Positions 1-13,600 of a stretch of DNA of 64,000 bases are shown piece after piece. A program made the translations under genes and the position numbers. The stretch is from Phoenix dactylifera (lineage: Eukaryota > Streptophyta > Magnoliopsida > Arecales > Arecaceae). Location of the stretch: assembly GCF_009389715.1 (NCBI RefSeq), contig NC_052409.1, forward strand, positions 2,458,001-2,522,000, read 5' to 3'. The notes under the pieces were generated by a model. The model saw only the letters and a list, made by a program, of their open reading frames with translations, was not told the origin of the DNA and did not search any database. The first letter of the stretch is position 1. Each line of letters begins with the position of its first letter.

Positions 1-3000
1 ATACGACATGCTGACTGGATTTTGGTTATAATCCATGCTTGTCGAGATCTCCACATCCTTGGTTATATCAGAAGAGGAATGCGACAGCCAATTAAGCCAC
101 TGTGGCACTCAAAAGAATAGAATTCGCACCTATCCTCTCTCTCTCTTTTTTTCCCTTGACCAACTCAATTTTCACATTGTAAGTCAAAATTAACCAAAAT
201 AATTAATCATGAAAAGCTACATGTTTCACCTATGTCAATATAAATCGCCTTTCATGATATGTTATAAGGATAGATATCTTGTATTTCAAGAAATAGGGCC
301 TTGTCAATGTCTTATTGCCACTTGCATGGATTTCAAGAAAAATACTTTTCAGAGAAGAAATTGGTTTTGATAAGCACATATGTCCATGTTTTTAAGAAAT
401 TTCTTAAAAGGTATAATATGTCATGTTACAGTACTCCATGATTTATCAAATTTTTTCCAATGGAGCCAAAAAATCATTATTTATCTAACAAGAAATAAAC
501 ATTTTGATATTCAGTGCTACCTGGGCATAACCAGTATGCGCCGAGGTCGGGCCGGCCCCTAAACCGGGAGAAATCTGTCGGGCAGGGCCCACTTCGGCCC
601 AATTGCAGGCACCCACAGTTTGGGCGGGGCCCAGTTCTCCATGTGGACACGAACCGGCATCCAGCCCTTTACATGAGTTGAGTTGGGCCGTTACTCAATG
701 GTGGCCGCCATCTAACAGCCCAGTTTGCGAGCAGACTGTTAGGTCACACGTGGAGGGCAATCCATAATTTGTTGGTTTGTTTCTGCCCATCTTCTCAAAA
801 AACTATTTTTTTTGAAAGGAAAATGAATAATAAGAAAAATAAGCAACAATTAGTTATCGAATTCATTAATGACCTATCAATTTCATCCATGAATTAATAA
901 TTATATATAGCTCTTATCATCTACTGCATCGAATATTAGACATCTCTCTCATACATACAATTCCAATAAATGTTGGTTTTGATTGGAGACAGATTGGGAG
1001 GGTATGTTGCACACCATTATATATATGAAAGACTCCTAAGATCAATCAATTGCAGCTCTAGAATAAGAAGTATACTCGGGCAGTCATCTGAGGCATTGCC
1101 TCCACGCCATCATCTTGGCACCCTGGAACAATCTTTTCTTTAGCTTTCGAAGTTTTTTTAGCACCAAATATTGAAAGACACTCTTCTCCCTTAATGGCAC
1201 CACTCCTCTCTTTTCTATTCCTAGAAAAATGAAAAACCCTCTTCTCAACCCGTAGGGCTTCGCCATGTAAGAGAAAGAGCTATAAAGAGGAGAACTAAGG
1301 CATCAGTCCCTAATGATTTAACTTGGAATATGAGTACAATTAGGTTTTACCGGGCGGATAAAAGTGTTAAAATATTTGCAGAAGGAAAGAAAAATAAAAG
1401 AAAAAGAGAGAAAAATAATTTTATTTCTCTATTCTATTATATTCAGTACATCTTAGGGGTTATATGACATTTAAGAAAAATAATATAGGTTGACATAGGA
1501 TCACACTAACAATAGAAAATATTACTGATTGATACAAGTTGTTATGTGATCCCTAAAATCACTCTAAAAAAATTGTGCTAATAAAAAAATAATATATGTT
1601 GATATAGAACACGTTAGTAAAGAAAAATATTATGAGTGATATAAGTTGTCATGAGATTTTTAAAATTATGGTAATTAAAAAAAATCTTATGATTTTGTTC
1701 AAATATCTTTAGAAATAGATAACCTCATGGGACCAACCAATGGACCCATGTGTCCGTGTATTCCGCTTTGTGTTCCTTGAAGTCCTTAAATTCGGTTCCT
1801 TTAATCAAACATATATCCACTTTTATCTTTTTTTTTTTTTTTGATGAAAACAGTAATTCATATAGCTCTAACGTGAGTATATCCTGCCAAGTCAAGAGAA
1901 AGTAAAAAATACAAGGGTTGGGGTATACCCCCCGCCCTTTTCGTAGAAAAAATCATAATATATTATCTTTCACATAATATTCGTACCCGTAAGTGTTGAT
2001 CCTGAGATACAAAACCAGAGAAATATGAAGCTATTCCAAATCCAGCAGGACCTGAAAGGCATGCAACAGTGATTTTCCCTCCTAGTTTGGCTCTCAGAGC
2101 TCAACCAAAGCTTCCGAGCGATCCTGGAATTAATGGCGGATTGCACAATATTGGAAGCGATGGATGAAATGTTTTCCAAGGTGAACTCATGCTAGAGAAC
2201 TATGTATCGGCGGACGGAAATATTCCACTGGAGGAGCAATGATGCTGATGAAGTGTCATTTTCATTTCGTCGAGGCGACTTAACAAAATAAAACTTTTCT
2301 CAAGGAGATAACCATCCATCATCCAACAATCAGAAGCGATATCGTTCTCTGAAGTCATCCTCTTCAGAAGAACAGTAGAAAACTGGAATTATCTACAGGT
2401 GCCTTTGATGTGAAACTAAGCTCCACCTTCTCTTTTAACCAACCAAATTCACATTTGGCCGTATCTTAAGCCAAGTCGGCAAATTCTACCTTTCTCCTAC
2501 TACCAACCTGCTCGTATCACCATCAGCCTTCTTAATTTACGTCCCTTTAGGCGAGAAGAACAGAAAAAAGGACGGCTAAATTCATGCACACATAGCTTGG
2601 AATAGAACCCATCGTACACAGAAGAGCTACAAAACAAGAACCAAACTTTCAAAGCACAACATAAGAAGTGCAAAGCCAGCCTGCCATGCATCAGTCTCCT
2701 CCATGGGTTCCCACCGCCAACCACCCCACCCGAAAGCTCTGCCATCATTGTCCTCCCACTGCACCACCAGCTGCCTCCATCATCACCTTAATTATAAATA
2801 ATCTTGATCATTGTAGTTTATTATCTTTCTTCAAGCTTACTTCTAGTTTAGTTTATCTCTATTATAGGATGATGATGTAAGAGGTGGATATGTTAATATA
2901 TTGGAAGAAGATAGACGTGAGACTGAGGCATATACTAGTCCAGAAGCCGCACAATAGTTGACCATATGATGGCAACGTAGCATTTACTTAATTTACACAC

Positions 3001-3118
3001 TTAACAAACAGCCAAAGTGATGGAAAACATAAGACAGGAGGGGGAATTGGCCAGAGACAAGATGGAGAGGCAGAAACTGCAAGCCACACGAAGAGAACTG
3101 AAGGTTGTTGATGAAGGC
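1..3118. other. Intergenic, 3' of the aquaporin gene; no gene recognised
   Basis: AT-rich DNA with a GC-rich patch at about 535-740 (GGGCCGGCCCC, GGCGGGGCCC) that resembles repeat DNA but that I cannot name, and a T run near 1830. Short open frames show no family resemblance. Confidence 0.6.
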
Positions 3119-5039
3119 TCAAGGCCTGCTCTTGAATGGAATTGCCCTGATGACTATCTGGTGGTAAAACGCAGCAAGTGCAGCTCCAATGAATGGTCCC
3201 ACCCAGAAAATCCACTGAGAAGAGAGAAAAAGCTATGTTAGATACTGTTATTATTGGTCGTCAAAGCTACCACGAGAAGTATACGTTGACTTATCATCGC
3301 CACTTAAAAGAGGCTTTACCTGGTCATCCCAAGCATGGTCCTTGTTGTAGATGATGGCAGCCCCAAGGCTCCTGGCGGGGTTGATACCAGTTCCAGTGAT
3401 GGGGATGGTGGCCAGGTGAACAAGGAAAACAGCAAACCCAATAGGCAAGGGAGCAAGGAGCTGCACAAATTTCACCAGAGTTTATTAGCTTAAATTCAAG
3501 ATTATATATAATCGATTCGAAAGTGAGCAGGGTCAGAAGCTATTGATTTACTCAGGATTACTCCAGATGTATAATTCTAGAGTTTAACAAAATCAGCGAG
3601 CTATAAAATTAGAGGACAGAAAAAAAAAAACTTTTTGGAAGTTGAGGTAGAAATCCAACTATAAATCATTTATATTTATCAGAAACAGTCCCAAGGCTAC
3701 AGAATCCCAGGAAACAAACAAGGAATACCACTTTTTAGCACTGTTCTGAGAAAGAATCAAAGTTTAAACACTGGATGGGGAAATACATATAAGCAAAATT
3801 TGTCTATAAAAGCATGAAGAATCCTACAAATTAAGCTGAAGCTAATGCATGGATAAATTGATAACACTTCAAAAAAAAAAAAAGGAAGGCCAATTCCATG
3901 TCTAGAGAAAGAATTACTTACAGGCACATGAGAGTCCCTGGCACTCCTCTTGGCATCGGTGGCAGAGAAGACAGTGTAGACAAGGACAAAGGTGCCAATG
4001 ATCTCTGCACCCAAGCCATCACCCTTGGTGTAGCCAGGAGCCACAACATTGGCTCCTCCACCATTGCTCTCATAGATCCCCTTCTGAAACCCTTGACCAC
4101 ACCAGCACCGCAGATGGCTCCCAGGCACTGCATCACCATGTATAACAGAGCCCTGGTCAGGGAAAGCTTCCTCGCCAACAGCAGCCCAAAGGTGACAGCC
4201 GGGTTGATGTGGCCGCCTGCCCATTTAGAAAAAAAGGAAATAATTAGATCGAAACCAGCGTTCCAACAATGGTGGGAAAGAATAATTTAAAAAAAAAAAA
4301 TCTTTGACAGAATAATAAATAATAGGAGTGAAAAGAAAAAAATAACTTAAAAATTAAGAAGCAGCTAGCGAGATGATTTTAGAGAAAAATTATCAAAGCC
4401 AAATATTTGCATTTTACATTTTATAAAAAATATTTTGCATTTGTTGCTTGTAAAATGAAAATAAGAACCAAGTAAGGTACAAAATTGATTTCATCCATCC
4501 GATACCTGCACCAACTGTAGTAAAACTAGATAAAACAACAGAACGGAAAGAAGCACACCAAAGAAAATATAACTAGGAACATGTGTAAGCTATAATGACG
4601 ATACCAACTTAAAAATAGGCAGCAAGACATGAAGAGGCCAAGATGAGAGCAAGAAAGTAGAGAAATTGTTAGAAAAACAGAAGAAAAAAAAAAAACTAGT
4701 TTCTTCACCAGAGATCCCAGCAGTACAGTAGACCAGGGCAAAGATCATGCCACCAAAGGCCCAAGCAATCCCTTGGATGCCCACAGTGGAGCACTTGCTT
4801 TTGGCCTGGACCACACCCATGACAGTAAGGATGGTGATGTAGAGGAAGAGGAAGGTGGCCATGAACTCTGCTATCCCAGCCCTGTAGAAGGACCACGACC
4901 AGAGCTCCTCCAGCTCAAACAAGGGAGCTGGTGGGGGCTCCTTGTAGTCCTTGTCCTGGGTCTGGGCGGCCGTCCCTATTGGCTGCCTCTCTGCGAACTT
5001 GTTGGCTCCCACCCTAACATCCTCCTCTTTCCCTTCCAT
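3119..5039 (-). CDS. PIP1: PIP1-type plasma membrane aquaporin, 4 exons, one frameshift
   Basis: Exons on the minus strand: 5039-4709, 4216-3922, 3460-3320, 3214-3119; all introns are GT-AG and phases agree once one base is restored. The product would be 287 aa, normal for PIP1. It forms a tetrameric water (and possibly CO2 or small solute) channel of the plasma membrane. Visible hallmarks: the long acidic PIP1 N-terminus starting MEGKEEDV, the first NPA loop (GHINPAVTF) at the start of exon 2, the second (GINPARSLG) in exon 3 with the selectivity-filter Arg, and the short C-terminus ending FKSRP; PIP2 tails are longer. Frame break: near 4086 exon 2 reads TTCAGAAGG where the family needs TTCCAGAAG, so one base is missing between KGF and QKG. 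Exon 2 is 295 nt, and 296 would keep phase. The start is the first ATG about 110 nt below a TATA box. Either a recent lesion or an assembly error; family call is secure. Confidence 0.93.
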
Positions 5040-5147
5040 CTCCCTCTCTCTCTCCCTCTAAGAACTCTGTTATCTTGAGATGTGAACAATGAAGGATGGA
5101 AGCAGAAGGCTGTGACTTGAGTGGAGGCATTCAAGGATAGGTGGGAG

Positions 5148-5155
5148 CTTTTATA
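5148..5155 (-). promoter_or_regulatory. TATA box of the PIP1 aquaporin gene
   Basis: TATAAAAG on the minus strand, about 110 nt upstream of the aquaporin ATG at 5039. That leaves room for a 5'UTR of roughly 80 nt. Position and sequence are seen; function is inferred. Confidence 0.6.
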
Positions 5156-5159
5156 AAGG

Positions 5160-8100
5160 TGGAGATGGAAAAAGAAAATGGGCACAAACTTTGTGATGTA
5201 ATATTATTCATATTTTTTCTTTATAAGGACTTTAATAGATAGGATTTTATGTTAATATAAAATGCATGCTAGTTTCTGCCGGTGGTTTAGAGAGGGTTCT
5301 GGAAAGCGGGTATAGACTATAACGTTGGTAAAGATGCGGACAGGGAGGTGGGTTGGCCTTATCTTTTCTCAGACCAGCTTGGGGTCCAGACTCCAGAGTT
5401 GCTTCCGATTCTTTCTTTCTTTCTTTCTTTCTTTCTTTTTATATATTTTTTTTTCTAAAACAGATATCTCATATAATACAACTACGGATACATCCAATAA
5501 AATCAGCAAACAGCAAACCACACAATACTCTAGATAAGCCTCCCTTTCTTACTCACAGGATGTCTTCTGAGCAGCTCGCCGCATACGCTGCCATTCAATT
5601 TACTGCTTCATTGGCTTATCGGTATATATGTTCGATCTGAAAAGTTACTCTATTATTCATCATCGTTCAGATATCTCAAAACAAGGAGTATACCTATCCA
5701 TCTCTGTCCGTGCCCTGTTGGACCCAACTGCTTCCAATACTCTTTTTTAGGTATCTCATGTCTGCTAGCTTTCTTCCCTTTTTGTTTGTGTTTTTTTATT
5801 ATAAACTCCTGATAACACTGTATTTACTGCATAAACTAAAAAGAGAGTAAGATAAAAAAAAAAACTTTTTTTGTTTCACTTGATGGCTCTCAGTTTTTGG
5901 ATACGCATGCACATAGCACTTTCCATAGTGTACTTTCTTAGTGTACTAAACCCTTCCAACCCTAACGAAGAATTAATAAAAGACTTTACTCAGAAACTAG
6001 CTGTAACCTCAAACTTGTGCTTTTCAAATATGATCCGAATGATGCCGATTCGAAGGATAATGTATTACACAGGACCTCTATCGAATTTTATCCAGCTCCA
6101 TGCTTTCATATGAAAATTAGTAAGCATGATGCCAGCCTTGTAAACCGGCTTCAGGGTTGTTGTGGACCAAATAACATGGATCCATAACCAAACCTTGCAG
6201 TCTGAGGGTTTTATTTTTCGTTCGCCTTCTTTTGTGTAAATTCACCTTAGATCGCACAATGATCACTTCAAGATACTGTGCAAGCGGATGAATGGAGAAG
6301 TTTGAAGTACTCCAATGGTCAACACTACATAAGAATAGCAATCATTCCTTCGTAACAATAAACCCCCTCTTTAACAAATATATGTCAAATAAATGGATTT
6401 ACTTTGTGCTAAGAATGGTTAGTGAAAAAGTATTGTTTTGGACATCATGAAGTTTGATACGGTCTTATCTTGGCATACATTTTATCTAAATCTATAAAAC
6501 ATGCATATTGAATCACAATAATTAGAACATTTGTTCATCAAAGTCCTAATAAGCTGGATCAAAGTGACTTAATCGAGTGATAGCATCCAAGCAATCCTAT
6601 CCTTAACATTAGTTGGATTAGATTGATCAATAATTGGATCTCTAGCTCAAGAAATCCAGATCATTTGCGGGTCCAATCAGACAATATTTTTAGCAAGTTA
6701 GGTCGGCTACCGCACATTAATTGCAACCAGACAAACAATGCCAATTAGATGTAAATTAACATGCTAAAAATCTAATGTCACTATATAGATCCAACCTAAT
6801 ATCAATTCAAGCATATCCTATTAAAGTCATCGGCATATTGAACTTGTCCCAGTCCAAATCAAGTAGCTAAGTGCAGCCAATACATCTTAGGTGTTGGCGT
6901 AGTCCTCTTTTTATCTAATTAATTGTATGCCATTCTTGTGCATATTTTGATGGCCAATGGCAATGGTCCTGCATATATGACCATTTTTAATGGCTTAAAA
7001 CTGATTGGAAGGTGGTGAAAGACGAAGCCACTCTCTATTTTTTCGGGCCGTCCGCCGATGCGCTACTCGCCACATGGCCAAGCCAACATCAGGTGACGAA
7101 GAAAGAGACCCCAAAAATTTCCACCGACCGGACCAAGACAGCTACGCTCCAACGCCTCATTCTTCGCCGCGTGTAACCACTACATGTCAATGTGGCCGAT
7201 CGGCCAATCAGTAGCTGACGCGTATTGCATGCCACTTCTTCTTCCTTTTTTTTTTTTTTTTTTTAAGTACATGAGCTTATTCTGTCTGTGAATAATTCAT
7301 GCACCCATTCTCGTGATACCCAAACGACACCCATCTCATTCGGACCGCGAGAATGCGAGGGAGTGCATGTTGTCGGTTTTACTATATGGGTTTAAGTATT
7401 TTGCTATATGTCATCTTTCGTGAGACATTGAAGATTTTTTTTATGCCGACAAGTTGCGTCTATGTTGTTTTTGATTTCTGCGAGAATAAATATTTGGAGA
7501 CTACATCAAGATTAAATAGTGGCTTGTTTTGTTTCTTGGCACAGTATGCAATCGGCGCACTGTTCCACTTCCTTTCAACTAAACAATCATTTGAAGATTT
7601 TAATGAAATAGAGCACCTTTCAGAAAGATTAAATTAATATCTTAAAAATAATATATTAGAAATTCTTTAGTTTTTCTTCTTCTAGCTCATCCATCCCATT
7701 TATAAACTAGCTCCTATAGTCCTATAAAAAATTAAAATAATTTAACTCATTCTTCCCTCTCGAAATTACTTCATTTAATCCGACTTCTCTGAATACTTTA
7801 CTCCTCTTCCGAATGCAACCCAACAAAGGTGCTATATAAAAGAATTCGCCTTTTTAAAAGAAAGGCTGATAGCTTTTTTTTTTAAACTAACATGAACGCC
7901 AGTTGGACAACAAATAAATTTAAGCATTGTGTACAAAATAGAAATATTCGGTGGCTTAAAAATGTACAGCTTAGATAGGACCATCTCCGATTTATCTTTA
8001 ATTATCTAGTAACTACATTCCCTATATAAGAATATTTGCAGGTAACTTAGCTGAGGGTTCAGAATTGCGCCTCACACCACCTAAGCTACAATTATTGGGG

Positions 8101-8748
8101 CTATATAGTACTTATCGTCGCAGTGATGTTTTCAATTGCTTGTAGAATAAAAAAAGTTAAAGGATACAATACTCTCTCCACCTATCATTCAGATGTCATA
8201 CAAACATGCATATCGATATTCCTTTCCTTTCATTTTGGGGAAGGGAGGCACTCACGCTATTAGCTACCAGGCAGAAATAATCAAATCCCCCAAAATGACC
8301 ATCATGTCGAATTAAACCAATACAAATTTTCCAACTAAATTCTGGCACATCAAGTACCGGCCAACTTCGATTAACATCTGTTTTATATCTAAGCTATATT
8401 ATGTGGCAATTGAAGCAACCAAATTCAGAGTCCAAAGAAAAACATGCTTTAAATATCAGCATGCATGCCAACAACTCCATTTTTCTTTTTCGTTTTCCTT
8501 TTCCTTTTTTCCTGGTCATAGAAAGTTAGAAACAACTCCACAACTTGTTAAATTTTGAAATTCGAGTCGTCGTAAAATACAACATTGAACAAAAGGTCAA
8601 CACGAGAATCTTTGGAATACGAGAATCTTTTCCAAAGTCTCCACCAGTTCTGATCTATTACACATGTACCCTAATAGGTTGAACGCTATATATTCAGTGT
8701 TGCATATAAACAGAGAAATCTTTTTTTTTGCTGTCAAAATATAGATAT
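5160..8748. other. Intergenic between aquaporin promoter and SPPL 3' end; no gene recognised
   Basis: AT-rich with a microsatellite and T runs. Contains the upstream region of the aquaporin gene and, at its right end, the probable 3'UTR of SPPL. No open frame has recognisable motifs. Confidence 0.6.
5411..5438. repeat. (TTTC)n microsatellite
   Basis: Seven TTTC-type units followed by a T run, in the upstream region of the aquaporin gene. Confidence 0.9.
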
Positions 8749-10582
8749 CTATTGAACAGGTTGAATATGCGGACATATTCTCTTTGGTTCTCCTTTTGTC
8801 CATAAATTTCCGAGTTCACCTCTTTTTCGCCCCAGAGCCAAGAAGGTGCCTGCGAAGGATTAGGAAAGAAATCAACAGCCGATATCAGAAGCCAAAAGAT
8901 GCATTCTGTAAGCAAAAGACTACTTCAACAAAATTTGCAAAGCTGCCATGGTTCAAATTCATGATAAACTCCGGTGCTAAATATGGGATAGGCTTATATG
9001 CTTGTGGACGATAAAAGCCATCTGCTCAGCCAAATTCTCTCCTTTTAAGGCAAGTTATTTACTCCTGTACAGTCTTTTTTTCTAATTTCCCCCCCATAGT
9101 CGTATATTCCTGTAAAGTCTTTCTCCCCTCCTCTTTTTGTGCATATGAGATCACCACTTACCCAGTGTGAAGGGGACGATGTAAAGAAGAGCTGGTTGGC
9201 CATGTCCATCCATTAGATTCAAAGCAACATATGTAATAAGAAGACCTGCAGAAACAAATTCAAGCACGATGCTAAGACATGATTGATAGCAGAAGAAAAA
9301 TGTGAAGTTCTATTATCTATATATCCATCTTAGTGGTTGCATCATTCATGCTGGTGGATGAAAGTTGGGAAAGTTTTGATCATGGTAATCTGCACGAGAT
9401 CTAGAAAGCATGTATGTTATGTCACTATAAAGTGTAGCTCTAGCTTTCAGAAGCCATACATTAAGTCATAATACTCTGTTAAAGTGAGCACTAACAACCA
9501 TCCTTGCTGTTCTGTTGCACAAATGAATAATATGAAATTGTTATCTGCAAAGACCATCTCTCTTTATTCAAAGAGTTGAAGCAATAAAATCAGTTTATAA
9601 ATGTGCAATGATTTTTATTATAGGTGCACATAGAAACAGAATGAATCAATAAATACCACTGCACAATTAAGCTACTGTTCCAACAATGAGATTCTTCTCT
9701 CGTTACTTCCATATTAGCTTTGACACTCCATGCTAATCTAAAGACCAGAATAAGATCTAATTTGTCTTACCAGAACCATAAGCCACCATGGCCCACAAGA
9801 AATAACCAGCTCGTAGAGTTTTCTTTGCAGCAAAGTCATATCTGCGAACATAGACAGTTTTATTAAACTATTTTGCACTTTTATGGAGCTTAACTTTCAA
9901 CAAGAATCAAAAGGATATACTAAAATATGCATCAGCAGTAGCATAAATAGGGGAACAGATGGGATGACACCTAAATCCCACTTAAGCAGCAACCTGCTAC
10001 TAGAGAACAACAGCATACAGGAACTGTTTGGATATGATTTTTACCAATGAGGTAGGAAAAGCCATGGAATCTCGATTATCATCCCATACAGTGAACCTGA
10101 TACCTCATAGAGATGGTCCTATATAGTTGGACAACTAAACCAATAAATTAAAATATAATACTATAAAGGACTAATGAGAAGTTGCACTACATTTCGGAAG
10201 TCAAGATTAACATTAGAAACATATCTATCAGAATAGTACAAAAAAGAACTGAAGACCATGCAAGCCATGTTTGGATTAGAAGCTGATTATCCTTATAATG
10301 CCATATTAATAGAAATTGGCAGCATTACAAGGGAACAGCAACCCCGTATCCTTCTTTGCTATTTTAAAATGGGATAGAGGACCACTCATCCTATTTATAC
10401 TGAGTGCTACCCTTGTACATATCAGCAGAAGAACCATCACCTATTCAATAGTAGAATAGCCCTTAAGAAGCAATATCCATTCTATATAACTTTTCTTTAT
10501 TTAATATCCATCATCGGGGGTGGTTTGCCGGCACATGCACACGAGCATGACACCCCTTCCCCCCACCCCTCCCCAACCAAAT

Positions 10583-10613
<31 letters not shown>

Positions 10614-13600
10614 TGACGGGTCATAGGTGATGGAAGAGTCATTGAGAGGCAAAGCATGCACTAAAAGCCTGTTTGAACAAAGGCTTGGTTTCAATGGAAT
10701 GAAAAAAACACTGCTGGAGACCACTTTTTAATTTCCTACAGATTTGCTGCATTTTATATTTTCATCCCAAGCAATACAAGCCCAAACAGCTATTACTATG
10801 TTATAAAATCCCACGGGTTTTTAGCTGATCCTATGGTTACCACACTGGTCCTTAATTGGCAAGAGACACCTTAAGACATATATAACACAGACTGATCCAG
10901 TTACATAAGCTGTAGCCTTTTGAATTAGATCACTAATGTCACACGATCACCCCTCTTCAAAGAACAGGTCTTCAAAGATAGGACAGCAAGCACGCCGAAT
11001 CAGTGCTCTTTAAAAGAAAATTTTGTATCCTAGAAAACATGGTAATCTACACATGCACAAGCAGAAGTCTCAGAATCATTCCCAACAATCTGTGAAAACT
11101 ATTTTGCTATGACAAGAAGACCTTTCAAATTGATATATGCAACAAAGCTGCTGGACTACCAGAGGTAAAACACTACATACTCTGTTGGAAAAAGAGGGAT
11201 AAAATGCTGTCCTACGAATATGGCCTGATTGTGACATACCTATGACAAAAATCTCCAAGCAACATTGTTTTAACATATGCATCAGAATATCAGGAAACAA
11301 TTACAGTCTAGGCACATAAGATCAATTTAATATAGTTGAGAATGTTAAGGTCAACATATGGTAAAACCAAGGTGGATAGGGAAAGAAATGAGCATTAATG
11401 GGAGGCTTGCGAATCAAATGTATTGCGACAGAGAAACAGCACCATGAGGGATGGTGTAGGCATTGTAATGCGAAAATAGGATGGAATTCCAATAAAGAAG
11501 AGCACTTTGGTTTGTACCAGAGAATCAGGAAAGAGGATGAATACCCAGAATTAGTGGGAAATTGCATCGAGGAATTTTTAAACACTTAGTTTGCAACAGG
11601 ATTTAGCAATGAATGCCAATAAGAATTCAAAAGGCTAACATCAACACACTTGTGGTTATAATTCATCCAGAAATCAATTGTGATATTATCAATATTTCCA
11701 ATTGACTCACGCCTCTTATATCTTTATCCAACTGCATCATTTTCATATTTTAATCAAAAGATTATGCTTAATGAAGATCTTTATCGTTGGTTAAAAATAT
11801 TAGAGTTTTGATGATGCTATGCACTCACAACAGAAAAGTATACCTACCAAAAACCTGAATAGAAAGTATAAAAGATAACCAAAGTCAGAATATAGAGGTT
11901 CTGACCTTAATGAAAATACAATTAGCAGCCCAGGCAGGATAATGTCACCAAAACCAATAATGCTGTAACCCCCCCATGGATCAAACATGCGTGGGATCTT
12001 AAGTAACATGGGTACACCATCATCACCAGTCCTATCACCACGTGCAACCTACGAAATAGAGCATGTGCAGTATGTTACCCTTCAAGTTGTTGTCACTATC
12101 CAACAAATATAAGGCCTCTTAATAATAATACTTACCACAATCATCACACTCTCATGAAACCACCTCTTTGAAGCAAAAACCCAAAAGATGTCATACAGGA
12201 ACGCACAGCTGAGAAGCACAGTACCCACCTGATGCATCCAAGAAGTTAAAAATGTGAATGTAATTCTTGGAGCATTGGGACACGAAAATCTTACCTTAAG
12301 ATTGGGTATTCGAACGATTTGGAGAACTGTAATAATCAAAGCAATACCCTGATTGAAAAGGCATGAAACAAGAAGAAAAAAATTAATGGTTAGCAAAACA
12401 AATTATAATAGGTAAAACTTAATCTATAGAAAAACCAGGATACAAGAATTGCATGTGCGGTTGACAATACCAAGACCAACAGAAAGAATGGAGTAATATC
12501 CACTCCAGCATGCTAGTTTATTTATGATGTTAACTGAATCATACTCCAGCTTTTTCTAATTTTGTCAAAGCAAAAGGGTGAAACAGATAAGCCAACATTT
12601 AGCTCAACTGAATCACGCAGAATAATCCATAATGCTCAAATTGTCTGATAGAAAGAAGTGATTTATAAGGCAGATAACAATGTCTTGCTTTAAGGAGAAC
12701 ATGATGCTAACTCAAGGCTCTTCAAAGGATACAATAATTGCTTAATTGAAACTACTTCTTTTACAATGAGGGATTTATTGCGGTCATTATCGGACATGGG
12801 TATCTCAACCGGGTTCTGAATTTTCAGACAGTGTTCCCAATTTCAAGGGGGCTCACATGGATAAGTCATCATTTTATTGCTAACAAGTATCCAGTACGTT
12901 GCAGATTTTAAGATTTGACACTTATAGATTATTATTCACAAGCCACATAAGTTGTCACTTCACAATTGATAGCATTTATCTTAACTGTGCAATTGAAGAC
13001 TGTTGTGACACCTCATCTTGTTTTAGTGGAAAGATAACTCTTACATTTCCTGGCATAGTACACAAACATTAGTTTGCTTGTTTGCATTTTAGATGCATTT
13101 CCCTAAACACCACATTCCAATTGTTTTTTTAGAAAAAGGTTGTGTTTTTGCACATGGATACCACATCCATCATATCCAATTTAAACATCACTTAAAATTG
13201 TCTTGGGGTGTCAAGACAAACTAATTTCTTATGTCTTACCAATAATAATTGGGAGAACTAAAGTATAGGCGCACGATAATTTTTGATTGAAAAAGTAAGA
13301 TGTAATATATTCCAAGTTGAAGTGGACAATGATTTTTGATCAAGAAAGTAATACATAACTCCATGCTGCTTATCGAACCAAATTTTCAAAGATTTTTACT
13401 CAATTTAGTGGACTAAAATAACTCAAATATTGTCATTTACGTGCATAATTTTGGGGCTGAAAATTAGTTTCAAGTTTTCCTCTGCAAAAGTGATAGAGGA
13501 CAATAGGTAGCATCTTCGCAACGCAGTTCAAGCACAATTTAGTTACAGCCCAAAAATATTTGTGCAAATTCTAAAAGGACATACCTAAAACATATGACGA

